From NCBI RefSeq assembly GCF_000007345.1, contig NC_003552.1, forward strand, positions 1,054,001 to 1,118,000: a DNA stretch of 64,000 nucleotides, written 5' to 3'. The DNA is from Methanosarcina acetivorans C2A (lineage in GTDB: Archaea > Halobacteriota > Methanosarcinia > Methanosarcinales > Methanosarcinaceae). This document shows positions 9,681 to 18,558 of this stretch, piece after piece. Within the stretch, counting starts at the first letter, position 1, and the number at the start of each line of letters is the position of its first letter. Below the pieces are notes generated by a model that was given only the letters and a program-made list of their open reading frames with translations, ran no database searches and was not told where the DNA came from. A program made the position numbers and the translations under genes.

Positions 9681-10521
9681 AACTAAAACAATGATAGAAT
9701 AAAGAGACGCAGGAGAACAGTCTTTCCCCAAAAGACAGAGAAGAAATAGAAGAGGGAGGGAGCGAGCCAGTAAGTAGGAATGACTTGTAACGCCTGCAAG
9801 GGACTAACATGTAATAATTGAAAAGGGAAACCGATACTGTCTTTTTCTTTTTCTTTTTCTTTCTTTTTTCCAGGGCATCCAGACTGGCTGGCGGAGGTGC
9901 TGATGTTTCTGATAAATTAAATGCGGTTTCCGGGGTTAAAGCAAGTATTTTCTTGAACCGGTGGCATTTATTCGGTGTATCGTTTCTTTTTGTTGCGGCA
10001 ATGGTTTACAGATTGTTATTTCTCGGGCTGGCCGCTACACTTGGCCCAGCGCGGTGCAGGAGAGAAAAATTGAATGATTCTTCTTTGGGTTTCGGAGTGG
10101 ATTAAATAATCAATCATAGACTGCCAGCTCGTTTGTTCTCCTGGCGATTCGTGTTTACATTGTTTTGAAAAACCGGCACTGTAACTTACTCTTTTTCCCT
10201 CAATGGGCTCCTTCTGTGCCTGCTGTACGGTAGGATAAAAACGAAGGCTTAGCTCGGCTGGATGCTATTGTGTCAGGACATCAAGCATTCAGCCTCGGAG
10301 AATATTCTCTTTGAAATCTTATTTCCAATGACGCTATTTATTTTATATATCTTCTATATAGTGAAATGCCTTTAATGGGGCTTATTATATGTATATACCT
10401 CAATAGACTATATATGGCGAATCTTTATATATTCTTTTCTTTTTATAGTGGATTGTACTGGAAACGTCTTAGATAGATATAGATTGTTAGTTTGTTATTT
10501 AATTTAAGGAGTAAATTAGAT
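9681..10521. promoter_or_regulatory. Upstream region and promoter of the pst operon
   Basis: About 0.84 kb without a convincing gene. A TATA box candidate, ctttatatattc at 10423-10434, would place the transcription start near 10458 and give a leader of about 60 bases. Further TATA-like, partly palindromic stretches stand at 10343-10360 and 10385-10415, where a phosphate-responsive regulator might bind. Shine-Dalgarno AAGGAG at 10506-10511 serves the pstS ATG at 10522. A 95-codon frame at 9818-10105 starts in a poly-Phe run and is not believed. Confidence 0.55.
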
Positions 10522-11445
10522 ATGGTGAATAACTTAAAAACTTACGCAGTCCTGACCTTAGTGGTTATAGGGCTTGTGTTTCTGGGAATTGGTTGTACTG
10601 GTAATGAAAATAGTGAGGGGTCTTCTTCGGTTCAGGAAACCTCTTCTGAGGGAACTTCTGAAGCTGAAGCCCCTGCAGCTGAAGCACAGAGCATTTTTCT
10701 GAAAGGCTCGGACACAGTTCTCCCTCTTGCTCAAGCTGAAGCTGAAGAATTTATAATTGAGTATCCTGAGAAAAGTGTAACCGTTACCGGGGGCGGATCC
10801 GGGGTTGGGATTGCAGCTCTCATTGACGGAGAGGTGGATATTGCTACCGCATCCAGGGAGATGAAGGCTGAAGAAATCGAAGCTGCCGAAGCAAATGGCA
10901 TCACTCCTGTGGAAACTACTATTGCTTATGATGGTATCACCGTAATTGTAAACCCTGAGAACTCTGTTACTGAACTCACTTTTGACCAGCTTCGCGGAAT
11001 CTACAACGGGAGCATCAGCAACTGGAAAGATGTTGGCGGAGAGGATCATGATATTGTAGTTATTTCCAGGGACAGCAGTTCTGGAACTTATGAATACTTC
11101 AAGGAAGAAGTTTTACTCGAGGATGAGTACAGGCCTGATGCCCTTACCCAGCCGGCTACAGGCGGAATTGTTAGTGAGGTATCTCAGAATGCCAATGCTA
11201 TCGGCTACATCGGAGTTGCATACCTCGATGACAGCGTGAAAGCCTTAAGCCTGGACGCCGGGGAAGGTTTTGTAGCTCCAAGTTCCGAAAACATCCTCAG
11301 CGGTGAATACCCGCTTGCGAGAGCTCTCTACTTCTACACCGACGGGGAACCCTCGGGTCTCACCAAAGAATTTGTAGACTTTGTGCTGAGCGAGACCGGG
11401 CAGAGCCTTGTGACCGAAGTCGGGTACTTCCCTGTAAGTCAGTAA
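10522..11445 (+). CDS. pstS: Phosphate ABC transporter, phosphate-binding lipoprotein PstS
   Basis: A 307-residue high-affinity phosphate-binding protein. The start at ATG 10522 follows AAGGAG by 10 bases and yields a lipoprotein signal with lipobox LGIGC (Cys25), followed by a Ser/Glu-rich linker. Family motifs are present: KGSDTVLPLAQAEAEEF near the N-terminus of the mature domain, TGGGSGVGI, and SRDSSSGTYEYF, which contacts the phosphate oxygens. It is the first gene of pstS-pstC-pstA-pstB-phoU, all in the same direction with short gaps. Expected to be induced by phosphate limitation, as in other organisms; the sequence shows only the operon layout and a nearby TATA box. Confidence 0.95.
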   Translation: MVNNLKTYAVLTLVVIGLVFLGIGCTGNENSEGSSSVQETSSEGTSEAEAPAAEAQSIFLKGSDTVLPLAQAEAEEFIIEYPEKSVTVTGGGSGVGIAALIDGEVDIATASREMKAEEIEAAEANGITPVETTIAYDGITVIVNPENSVTELTFDQLRGIYNGSISNWKDVGGEDHDIVVISRDSSSGTYEYFKEEVLLEDEYRPDALTQPATGGIVSEVSQNANAIGYIGVAYLDDSVKALSLDAGEGFVAPSSENILSGEYPLARALYFYTDGEPSGLTKEFVDFVLSETGQSLVTEVGYFPVSQ

Positions 11446-11476
11446 TTATACGGTAAGGTATATTCAAGGGAAAAAT

Positions 11477-12367
11477 ATGTTTAACAGGAATTATAAGGAA
11501 AAAACGATCGAGTCGGTGCTGTTCTCGGTAAGCGCCCTTACGGTCGTTATCCTTTTCCTTATATGCCTTTTTTTATTCAGGGACAGTTTACTTCTTTTTA
11601 AAGACACGTCCCTTATGGATTTTCTTACGGGAAAATTCTGGTACCCTACATCCGTGAACAGGCAGTTCGGGTTATTGCCTCTCTTTTTCGGTTCTCTTAT
11701 TGTTACTGCCGGAGCAATCCTTTTTGCAGTACCTCTGGGGATTGCTTCTGCGATTTATATTTCTGAGATTGCACACCCGAAGGTTGCAGATGCTCTGAAA
11801 CCCTTTATCGAGATCCTGGCAGGGATTCCTTCTGTCGTGTTCGGGTTCTTCGGGCTTGTAATTCTGGTTCCGGTAGTGCAGAAAATGTTTAACCTGCCTA
11901 CTGGACAAACCGCTCTTACGGGTTCCATCATGCTTGGTATCATGGCGCTTCCCACTATAATTTCTATTTCGGAAGATGCCATAAGTTCGGTCCCCAGCAC
12001 TCTCAAGCAGGGTTCGCTTGCTCTGGGAGCCACAAGATGGCAGACCATGTACAAGGTCATAGTCCCTGCAGCCATTTCCGGTATTTCAGCCGCCGTAATG
12101 CTCGGCATAGGAAGGGCCATAGGGGAGACGATGACTCTCATGATGGTTACCGGAAATACGGCAGTAATCCCGGCTTTTCCCGAAGGTATTCTGAGCCCTG
12201 TAAGGACGATGACTGCTACAATTGCACTTGAAATGGGGGAAGTGCCTCAGGGGAGTGCTCACTTCCATGCCCTTTTTGCGGTCGGAACAGTGCTTTTCAT
12301 CATAACTTTCCTGATTAACCTGATTGCAGATTCGATCAAAAAACGATACAGGTTCAAGGTGGACTGA
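11477..12367 (+). CDS. pstC: Phosphate ABC transporter permease PstC
   Basis: A 296-residue integral membrane protein with about six hydrophobic helices, first at residues 13-35. It carries the binding-protein-dependent permease signature region, here around LGATRWQTMYKVIVPAAISGISAA (about 180-205), the EAA-loop that docks on the ATPase PstB. PAGIPSVVFGFFGL-like sequence in the middle is typical of PstC/PstA. It starts 31 bp after pstS and ends 2 bp before the pstA start, so it is co-transcribed. With PstA it forms the membrane channel for phosphate. Confidence 0.94.
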   Translation: MFNRNYKEKTIESVLFSVSALTVVILFLICLFLFRDSLLLFKDTSLMDFLTGKFWYPTSVNRQFGLLPLFFGSLIVTAGAILFAVPLGIASAIYISEIAHPKVADALKPFIEILAGIPSVVFGFFGLVILVPVVQKMFNLPTGQTALTGSIMLGIMALPTIISISEDAISSVPSTLKQGSLALGATRWQTMYKVIVPAAISGISAAVMLGIGRAIGETMTLMMVTGNTAVIPAFPEGILSPVRTMTATIALEMGEVPQGSAHFHALFAVGTVLFIITFLINLIADSIKKRYRFKVD

Positions 12368-12369
12368 CC

Positions 12370-13293
12370 ATGGAACTAAATTCACAAGCAAATGAAAATG
12401 ATCATAAATCTTTTCGGGTGCAGGGCGGACTGGGTCTGGGATTAAATGCAAGAACAAGTGAAAGAATCGCCTTTGTACTTCTTGGGCTTTCAGCAATGCT
12501 GGTAGCCGGGTTTGTGGTCATTATCCTTGCCTATATTGTTTACAACGGGTATAGTGCGATTAACGTTGAATTCCTTACCGAGATTCCCCGCATGAGAATG
12601 ACTCAGGGAGGAATATATCCGGCAATTGTAGGCACTGTTCTCCTCATTATAGGCTCAATGGCTGTAGCTCTTCCCCTGGGGATTTTGGCTGCCGTCTACC
12701 TGAACGAATATGCAGGAGAAACACGCACTACCTGGCTTATAGAAATGGCAATTAACAACCTTGCAGGAACCCCCTCCGTGGTGTTCGGGCTTTTCGGGTT
12801 GGCTCTGTTTGTTAAGTACTTCGGTTTTGGTTCTTCAATACTGTCGGCTTCCCTCACTCTTTCTTTTCTGATTATCCCGGTGATTATCCGATCCAGCCAG
12901 GAAGCCCTGATTGCAGTGCCTAAAGAGTATCGGGAGTCCTCTCTCGCGCTTGGGATAAGCAAATGGCAGACCATAAGGCACGTAGTGCTTCCTGCAGCCA
13001 TTCCGGGAATAGTAACCGGCTCCATCCTGAGCATCGGAAGGGTTGCAGGGGAAACGGCTCCCATTCTTCTTACGGGTGCCGCCTACTTCCTGCCGAGGCT
13101 GCCTGACTCTATATATTCCCAGTTCATGGCTCTTCCCTACCACCTCTTCGTGCTGGCGACCTCCGGGACGAGCATTGTTAAAACAAGGCCCCTTCAGTAT
13201 GGGACTGCGCTTGTCCTGTTGATGATTGTGCTGGGCATGAATGCCATAGCGGTTTTGATCCGCAGGCATTACAGAAAAAAATTGCAAATCTGA
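12370..13293 (+). CDS. pstA: Phosphate ABC transporter permease PstA
   Basis: A 307-residue membrane protein with about six transmembrane helices, after a polar N-terminal stretch of some 35 residues. The EAA-loop sequence LGISKWQTIRHVVLPAAIPG (about 196-215) resembles that of PstC, and AGTPSVVFGLFGLALF is shared with the family. It begins 2 bp after the pstC stop and pairs with PstC as the transmembrane half of the phosphate importer. The residues GRVAGETAPILLTGAAYFLP near the C-terminal third are characteristic of PstA and not PstC. Confidence 0.94.
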   Translation: MELNSQANENDHKSFRVQGGLGLGLNARTSERIAFVLLGLSAMLVAGFVVIILAYIVYNGYSAINVEFLTEIPRMRMTQGGIYPAIVGTVLLIIGSMAVALPLGILAAVYLNEYAGETRTTWLIEMAINNLAGTPSVVFGLFGLALFVKYFGFGSSILSASLTLSFLIIPVIIRSSQEALIAVPKEYRESSLALGISKWQTIRHVVLPAAIPGIVTGSILSIGRVAGETAPILLTGAAYFLPRLPDSIYSQFMALPYHLFVLATSGTSIVKTRPLQYGTALVLLMIVLGMNAIAVLIRRHYRKKLQI

Positions 13294-13343
13294 TCAAATC
13301 TTTGGTAATTTTTCAAGATTTATACGATAATTGAGGTCCATAA

Positions 13344-14120
13344 ATGACTGAAGCTGTTCAAAACGTAGCTCAACCCCAGATTGAAGTAGAAAACCTGAAT
13401 CTGTGGTATGGGGAAAAGCAGGCTCTTAAAAATATCTCTATGCAGATTCCCAAAAACAGCGTAACCGCTCTTATAGGGCCTTCAGGTTGCGGCAAATCCA
13501 CTTTCATCCGCTGCCTGAACCGTATGAATGACCTTATCAAGAACTGCAGGATAGAAGGCAAAGTCTCAATTGAGGACGAGGATATTTATGAAAAAGGCGT
13601 GGATGTCGTTGAACTCCGTAAACGCGTAGGTATGGTTTTCCAGAAGCCCAACCCTTTTCCAATGTCGATTTATGACAATATTGCATACGGGCCGCGCATA
13701 CATGGTGCGAATAAGAAAGACCTTGGCGGTATTGTTGAATTTGCTCTCCGTTCGGCTGCCCTCTGGAATGAAACCTCGGACCGGTTAAAGTCAACTGCGC
13801 TTTCCCTGAGTGGGGGGCAGCAGCAGAGGCTTTGCATTGCCCGGACCCTTGCAGTGAAACCGGAAATCATCCTTTTCGATGAACCGTGCAGTGCTCTCGA
13901 CCCGATTTCGACGTCAAGGATCGAAGAACTCATCATGAACCTTAAAAAAGATTATACCATAGTAATCGTAACTCATAACATGCAGCAGGCAGCCAGAGTT
14001 TCGGACTATACCGGCTTTTTTCTTATGGGGGAATTGATTGAGTTCGGGAAGACGAGGCAGATTTTCCATAATCCTAAAGAGCAGAGTACTGAGGACTACA
14101 TTACCGGCAGGTTCGGGTGA
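13344..14120 (+). CDS. pstB: Phosphate ABC transporter ATPase PstB
   Basis: A 258-residue ABC ATPase that powers phosphate import. Walker [10 protein letters not shown] is at residues 45-53, followed by [11 protein letters not shown], which is typical of PstB. The Q-loop [15 protein letters not shown], the signature [16 protein letters not shown] and Walker [13 protein letters not shown] are all intact. The C-terminal EDYITGRFG matches the family ending. Length equals that of the common PstB (about 250-260 residues). It lies 50 bp after pstA and 6 bp before phoU. Confidence 0.96.
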   Translation: MTEAVQNVAQPQIEVENLNLWYGEKQALKNISMQIPKNSVTALIGPSGCGKSTFIRCLNRMNDLIKNCRIEGKVSIEDEDIYEKGVDVVELRKRVGMVFQKPNPFPMSIYDNIAYGPRIHGANKKDLGGIVEFALRSAALWNETSDRLKSTALSLSGGQQQRLCIARTLAVKPEIILFDEPCSALDPISTSRIEELIMNLKKDYTIVIVTHNMQQAARVSDYTGFFLMGELIEFGKTRQIFHNPKEQSTEDYITGRFG

Positions 14121-14126
14121 TCGATA

Positions 14127-14777
14127 ATGGCTCGAGAACGATATCTGGAACAGTTGGATCTGCTGAGGGAGTCCGTATCTTCCCTTGGAGAAATGGCTGA
14201 GTTTGTCTTCAGCGATTCTATGGATGCGGTTATAAATCTCGATATTGAGCTTGCTAAAAAGACGCTTGCTCTTGAGCCAAAAATGGACAGGCTTGAGGAA
14301 GGGATCGAGGTTTCAATTTGTGACCTGCTTGCGCTTCAGCAGCCCATGGCAAGCGACCTCCGACTTGTCGTATCAGCTCTCAAGATCGCAGCGGATCTCA
14401 GGAGGATTCTGGGGCTTTCGATCAATATTGCTAAAATCCCTGGTAAAATCGAAGGCGGACATGTTAAACCTCTCATAGATACCAGGAAAATGGCCTATAT
14501 TGCGGGGGATATGCTTAAAAATTCCCTCAGGGCTTTCGAGACTCAGGATCCCGAACTTGCAAGAGCGACAGCTGCCAGGGACGATGAGGTTGACAAACTC
14601 TTTTACTCTGTCTGGGTGGAGTTAATAGAAATGATGGCTAAAGATACAGATATTATTTCCAAGGCCACCTATTTGCTCTTCCTGATCCGTTACCTGGAAA
14701 GGATTGCCGACCACTGCTGCAACATCTGCGAAAGCGTTGTCTACCTTACCACGGCTGAGCGTGTCAAACTAAACTAA
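14127..14777 (+). CDS. phoU: Phosphate transport regulator PhoU
   Basis: A 216-residue all-helical protein with the PhoU two-fold repeat of three-helix bundles. Recognisable segments are DLLALQQPMASDLRLVVSAL and, in the second half, FLIRYLERIADHCCNICESV, which includes the metal-binding (E/D)xxxD type residues. PhoU binds the Pst transporter and restrains phosphate uptake when phosphate is plentiful; in archaea its partners are poorly known. It follows pstB by 6 bp and closes the operon. A 10-bp tandem repeat begins within about 15 bp of its stop codon. Confidence 0.93.
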   Translation: MARERYLEQLDLLRESVSSLGEMAEFVFSDSMDAVINLDIELAKKTLALEPKMDRLEEGIEVSICDLLALQQPMASDLRLVVSALKIAADLRRILGLSINIAKIPGKIEGGHVKPLIDTRKMAYIAGDMLKNSLRAFETQDPELARATAARDDEVDKLFYSVWVELIEMMAKDTDIISKATYLLFLIRYLERIADHCCNICESVVYLTTAERVKLN

Positions 14778-14790
14778 ATTGACTAAATTT

Positions 14791-14900
14791 AGCTAAAGTA
14801 AGTTAAACTAAGTTAATGCAAGTTAACGTGAGTTAATGCAAGTTAATGCAAGTTAACGTGAGTTAAAGTAAGCTAAAGTAAGTTAAACTAAGCTAAAATA
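14791..14900. repeat. Eleven tandem 10-bp repeats, consensus AGYTAAnnnn
   Basis: From 14791 to 14900 every 10 bases starts with agttaa or agctaa, with only the last four bases varying among aagta, atgca, acgtg and aacta types. Two more degenerate units precede at 14771-14790. The exact 10-bp period is close to one helical turn, so the TTAA steps all lie on the same face of the DNA. It sits between the phoU stop and the pyrC start (about 160 bp upstream). Confidence 0.85.
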
Positions 14901-15060
14901 GATTTGTACCTGTTGGCAGCCTTTGATAGGCTACAATTTTCCCTTCTTTTACCTGTTCAGAAGACTTTTCCTTACGTTTGCTTTTGCTTTTTCTTACTGC
15001 CTGGCTCTTAATTTCCGTTGATGTACATGTTTTAAGTACGTTTTGAGCATATAGACGCCC

Positions 15061-16464
15061 ATGCCTGATATTCACATCAAAAACACGAGAATTTATTACA
15101 ATAACTCTCTTCGGCCTGCTGAAATCCTTATTGAGAACGGCAAAATTACAAAAATCGGAAAGGATTTCAGGGTCTCAAGTTCGGATATGGTGATAGATGC
15201 AGAGGGTGCACTTACTCTGCCTGCCGGGATTGATGTACACGTCCACTTCAGGGAACCGGGCATGACCCTGAAGGAGAACTGGTACACGGGGTCCTGCGCT
15301 GCAGCTGCCGGGGGTATTGCCACTGTTATTGACCAGCCGAACACCATACCTCCCACAACCGACAGGCGCTCTTTTGAACAGAAACTCAAACTTGCCCGGA
15401 AAAAGTCCATTGTTGACTTCGGGATTAACGGGGGGGTTACCGGAAACATAGAAAAACTCCGGGAACTCTGGAGGCTGGGAGTTACGGCTTTCGGGGAGAT
15501 CTTTATGGCTGAGTCCACAGGGGGGCTGAACATCAATGAAGAAACATTCGAAGAAGCTCTGGCTGAGATCAAAAAACTAGGAGCCCTTGCCACAATCCAT
15601 GCCGAGGACGAAAAGATGCGCCTTGAACTGGAACAGCTGTTGAAAGGGGATGTTTCCTATGATTACCACTCAAAGGTGCGCCCAAACGCCTGTGAGGCTT
15701 CGGCTGTCCAGAGTGCTCTTGAACTCATTTCCAGGCTCCAGGTACGGGCACATTTCTGCCATCTGAGTACGCTTGAAGCCGTGGGAATGATCCGAAAAGA
15801 AAAATATCTTGCAAAAAGAGAGAACAAAAAGCCTCTTTTTACTTGCGAAGTCACCCCTCATCACCTGTTTCTCTCGGCAAAGGACTGGGAAAGGCTCAGG
15901 GCTTTTGGTAAAATGAACCCTCCCCTGCGGGGGAGCCACAGTATCAAAGCACTTGTAAACGGACTGAATGACGGGACTATTGACATGGTGGCGTCAGACC
16001 ATGCTCCTCACCTTGAGTCTGAAAAAGACCTTGATATAAGGGCTGCTCCTTCCGGGGTACCCGGGGTTGAAACCCTAATGCCTCTCATGCTTGCCGCGGT
16101 TCGGAAAAATATCCTGCCCCTTTCGCAGATGATAATGGTTACAAGCTGGAACCCGGCAAAAGCTTTCGGGCTTGACCGCCTGGGTAAGGGCTGGCTTGAG
16201 GTAGGCTTTGATGCAGACCTTATGATTGTGGATCCGCGAAACCTTCAACCCATAAGGGCTGACATGCTGCACAGTAAGGCGGGCTGGACGCCTTTTGAAG
16301 GGATGGATGCGGTCTTCCCTGAGTATACACTCTCCCGGGGTGAGGTAATCTGGATGGAAGATTCCATTAATGCAAAACCCGGAAGGGGCGAGTTCCTTGA
16401 GGGCAGTGGAAAAAGGTCAGAAGAAGACGAAGAAGAAAACTCTGAAGAGACCGGATCGGATTGA
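15061..16464 (+). CDS. pyrC: Dihydroorotase (class I)
   Basis: A 467-residue amidohydrolase that cyclises carbamoyl-aspartate to dihydroorotate, third step of pyrimidine synthesis. The metal-binding HVHFREPG is at residues 60-67, and the class I hallmark SDHAPH lies in the C-terminal half. Other family segments are PNTIPPTT, CEVTPHHLFLS and MNPPLRG. The N-terminal beta-sandwich typical of class I enzymes is present (about 1-55). The extreme C-terminus is an unusual acidic tail of alternating Glu/Asp/Lys of about 20 residues, outside the catalytic domain. It stands alone, convergent with the KH-protein operon 31 bp downstream. Confidence 0.95.
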   Translation: MPDIHIKNTRIYYNNSLRPAEILIENGKITKIGKDFRVSSSDMVIDAEGALTLPAGIDVHVHFREPGMTLKENWYTGSCAAAAGGIATVIDQPNTIPPTTDRRSFEQKLKLARKKSIVDFGINGGVTGNIEKLRELWRLGVTAFGEIFMAESTGGLNINEETFEEALAEIKKLGALATIHAEDEKMRLELEQLLKGDVSYDYHSKVRPNACEASAVQSALELISRLQVRAHFCHLSTLEAVGMIRKEKYLAKRENKKPLFTCEVTPHHLFLSAKDWERLRAFGKMNPPLRGSHSIKALVNGLNDGTIDMVASDHAPHLESEKDLDIRAAPSGVPGVETLMPLMLAAVRKNILPLSQMIMVTSWNPAKAFGLDRLGKGWLEVGFDADLMIVDPRNLQPIRADMLHSKAGWTPFEGMDAVFPEYTLSRGEVIWMEDSINAKPGRGEFLEGSGKRSEEDEEENSEETGSD

Positions 16465-16495
16465 GGTTCCGGAACTCTCCTTTTTTTAACTTTTT

Positions 16496-17044
16496 TCAGT
16501 AAAAGTCGATTGAATCCAGTTGCGAATGCAGCAGTTCTTGGTGCTTCTTTTCAAGGAATTTGTAGACTGCACCGTGGGTAGCCCCGTCAAGCAGCATTTT
16601 TACGGCTGTCCGTATTATGGTGTTCTGTTCGGGGTACCCGAGTATGGATACGGTTTTCCCGTACACGGAGATTTTGACATTTATCAGGCTTTCCGCAAGC
16701 TCTCGGGTTCGCCCGTTTCTGCCTATAATCCTGCCTTTTATCCGCTGGAGCTCTTTTGGGGTGCTGGCGATGTCAGAAAGGTCAATGACTTCAAGCATCA
16801 GCATGTCATCGTCAAGGATTTGAAGGGCTTTTTCGGGGCTGAAACCTCTTCCTATGGCTTTGAGGGTTTCAAGAATCCGGAATTCTTTTAATGGATCATC
16901 CTCGCAGGTAACATCTATTTTTCCGCTATCGCTTTCGATTTCCAGTTGACAGGTGGTTTTCTCCTCGATAAATTTCTTTGTTTCTCCTTTCGGACCGATA
17001 ATTACTCCGATTCTTTCTTTGGGAATTTTGACATACTGGGTCAT
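16496..17044 (-). CDS. KH-domain RNA-binding protein, Dim2/Pno1 (Krr1) family
   Basis: A 182-residue protein with two KH folds: the first has the GxxG loop IIGPKGETKKFIEE (about 14-27), the second IIGRNGRTRELAE (about 111-123). Its size and arrangement match archaeal homologues of eukaryotic Pno1/Dim2, which bind the 3' end of pre-18S rRNA next to the Nob1 cleavage site and assist small-subunit maturation. The start ATG overlaps the stop codon of the upstream RIO1 kinase gene by 4 bp, a sign of translational coupling. The gene trio aIF1A-RIO1-KH therefore looks like a small-subunit biogenesis and initiation operon. Nob1, the partner nuclease, is elsewhere in this window. Confidence 0.92.
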   Translation of the reverse strand: MTQYVKIPKERIGVIIGPKGETKKFIEEKTTCQLEIESDSGKIDVTCEDDPLKEFRILETLKAIGRGFSPEKALQILDDDMLMLEVIDLSDIASTPKELQRIKGRIIGRNGRTRELAESLINVKISVYGKTVSILGYPEQNTIIRTAVKMLLDGATHGAVYKFLEKKHQELLHSQLDSIDFY

Positions 17045-17829
17045 GTTGTATCAGCCTGTATTTTTGAAAGTAGTTCTTCAGGTTTGTCCATTATCCCATA
17101 ACGGCCGAAGAACCTGAGTATATTTTGCACGTCTCTGTAGAGAAACTCTCTGGCATTAGGGTGTTCAAGAGTCACAGACTGCCCCATGTCGATGAAAATC
17201 GGGGTCGTATCTGCCGGATCAATGAGGATATTGTATTCGCTCAGGTCGGCATGTACGAGGTTTGCTTCTTTATAGAGAAGGCGCATATATTCAACGACTT
17301 TGTCATAAACAAGTTTTGCTTCATCATTTTTCAGGGGCGTGTTTTTCAACAGAGGATAGGGTGCTTTTTCTTCTCCCATAAACTCCATAATAAGAACGTT
17401 TTTCTCTGCAATAATCGGTTCAGGCACTCGCACTCCTGCGTCCTTTGCACGCTTCAGGTTCTGCAATTCTTTGCGTGTCCATGCAAAAATGATATCTCGT
17501 CTGTTATTTCGAATATTCGTAAAGCGAGGGTCTTTCATAATATATGTATCCATTGCCTTGAAAGTACTGCTGACAATTCGGTATATCTTTATTGCCAGTT
17601 CTCTTTCCTCGCCTTCTGCATAGAAGACATTCGCTTCCTTTCCAGTACTGATGGCTCCCCCCATCGCCTTTATTATGCCTTTGTTGGAAAGGGTATAAAG
17701 GATTTTAAGGGTGGGTACGTCGAATACATTTTCTTCCACCTTCAGCCTGTCGGAGTCTTTCTTCCTTGCCCGCGACTTGTCCCTCGCACTATCGATGCGC
17801 TTTATTTTTTCGTCCTGGTCCATTCCCAT
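17041..17829 (-). CDS. rio1: RIO-type serine/threonine protein kinase Rio1
   Basis: A 262-residue RIO kinase. The nucleotide loop ISTGKEANVFYAEG (about 61-74) is the flexible RIO substitute for the glycine-rich loop, AIKIYR holds the catalytic lysine, LVHADLSEYNILI is the catalytic loop with Asp and Asn, and IFIDMGQSV carries the metal-binding Asp. The STFKAMDTYI and DPRF segments are specific to the Rio1 subfamily. The N-terminus is basic and charged. Rio1 acts as an ATPase/kinase in the last steps of 40S (30S in archaea) maturation. It begins 1 bp after the aIF1A stop and overlaps the KH gene by 4 bp. Confidence 0.95.
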   Translation of the reverse strand: MGMDQDEKIKRIDSARDKSRARKKDSDRLKVEENVFDVPTLKILYTLSNKGIIKAMGGAISTGKEANVFYAEGEERELAIKIYRIVSSTFKAMDTYIMKDPRFTNIRNNRRDIIFAWTRKELQNLKRAKDAGVRVPEPIIAEKNVLIMEFMGEEKAPYPLLKNTPLKNDEAKLVYDKVVEYMRLLYKEANLVHADLSEYNILIDPADTTPIFIDMGQSVTLEHPNAREFLYRDVQNILRFFGRYGIMDKPEELLSKIQADTT

Positions 17830-17830
17830 G

Positions 17831-18160
17831 TTACCCTTTCAGGTATCCTTTTCTCTCGAGCCAGTCTACCTGCGGCCTTGTGTATTTCCATATCACGTCT
17901 GCCTTTTCATTCTGGAACTCCCATGGCACTACAATGACAACGTCTCCTTCTCTAATCCAGGTCTTCTTTTTCATCGAACCGGGGATTCTCCCCATGCGGA
18001 CGACTCCGTCCATACAGCGAAGCCTGAGGCGATTTGCACCAAGGAGGCTTTCAACGGTTGCCAGAATTTCGTTATTTTCCCTGCGCGGTGTGCGTACTCT
18101 TGTAAATGTTTCTTCTGTGCTGGGGGTGGCTCTTGATGTAGGTTTCTTTAAGTCTGCCAG
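17831..18160 (-). CDS. eif1A: Translation initiation factor aIF1A, probable CTG start
   Basis: The frame encodes an S1/OB-fold initiation factor: [53 protein letters not shown] and a C-terminal [17 protein letters not shown] are typical of archaeal IF1A. The first in-frame ATG (18011-18013) falls in the middle of the OB fold and would delete its first strands. Going upstream the frame stays coherent to [18 protein letters not shown], and is closed by a stop at 18173-18175. No ATG, GTG or TTG exists in that stretch. A CTG at 18158-18160 sits exactly 6 bases after GAGGT (complement of 18167-18171), giving a 109-residue protein of normal family length. It is the first gene of the aIF1A-RIO1-KH operon. 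Function is near certain; the CTG start is inferred. Confidence 0.88.
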   Translation of the reverse strand: MADLKKPTSRATPSTEETFTRVRTPRRENNEILATVESLLGANRLRLRCMDGVVRMGRIPGSMKKKTWIREGDVVIVVPWEFQNEKADVIWKYTRPQVDWLERKGYLKG

Positions 18161-18200
18161 TGTGATACCTCGTCATATTAGTTCAATTATTATTGTATCT

Positions 18201-18272
18201 TTTATTTTTATAGCCTTAAATATCCTATATCTCTTTTTTATTTTTATAGCCTTAAATATCCTATATCTCTTT
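18201..18272 (-). promoter_or_regulatory. Duplicated 36-bp promoter unit of the aIF1A operon
   Basis: A 36-bp direct repeat (matching positions at 18211 and 18247) lies 45-110 bp upstream of the aIF1A start. Read on the minus strand each copy contains ggatatttaaggctataaaa, which holds TATA-like elements. Two equivalent promoters in tandem are the simplest reading; a single promoter with a duplicated upstream activating element is also possible. Confidence 0.55.
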
Positions 18273-18558
18273 TTTCGGTCTTTAAGGTTATTTGTCGTGC
18301 GACTTTCAACTTCCTGTTGTTATTTTAATGCTGCGCTTTTCTGCTTACTTTTTTGTCTCTTCTTACTATTATTTTTTTCTAAGTAATTGCCGGAGCGACA
18401 GGTATATATATCGGATGTGTCTTTTTATGTCTCACACGCAGAACAAGCGTGCTCCGCTCTCGAATTGTTAATTTAAGGGTGGAATTCAGGAACTGAAAAA
18501 AACAAAATTTCATTACATGTTATTTTTGTTTTTCTTTCGAATGTATCTTGGATGAAAA

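Noticed and set aside
9818-10105. 95-codon frame before pstS
   Set aside because: It starts in a poly-Phe run with no ribosome site; the translation is not family-like. Treated as intergenic.
18075-18176. Short ATG frame (33 codons) overlapping the aIF1A start
   Set aside because: It is out of frame with aIF1A, has no ribosome site of its own and would not give the factor; considered as an upstream-ORF regulator but without support.
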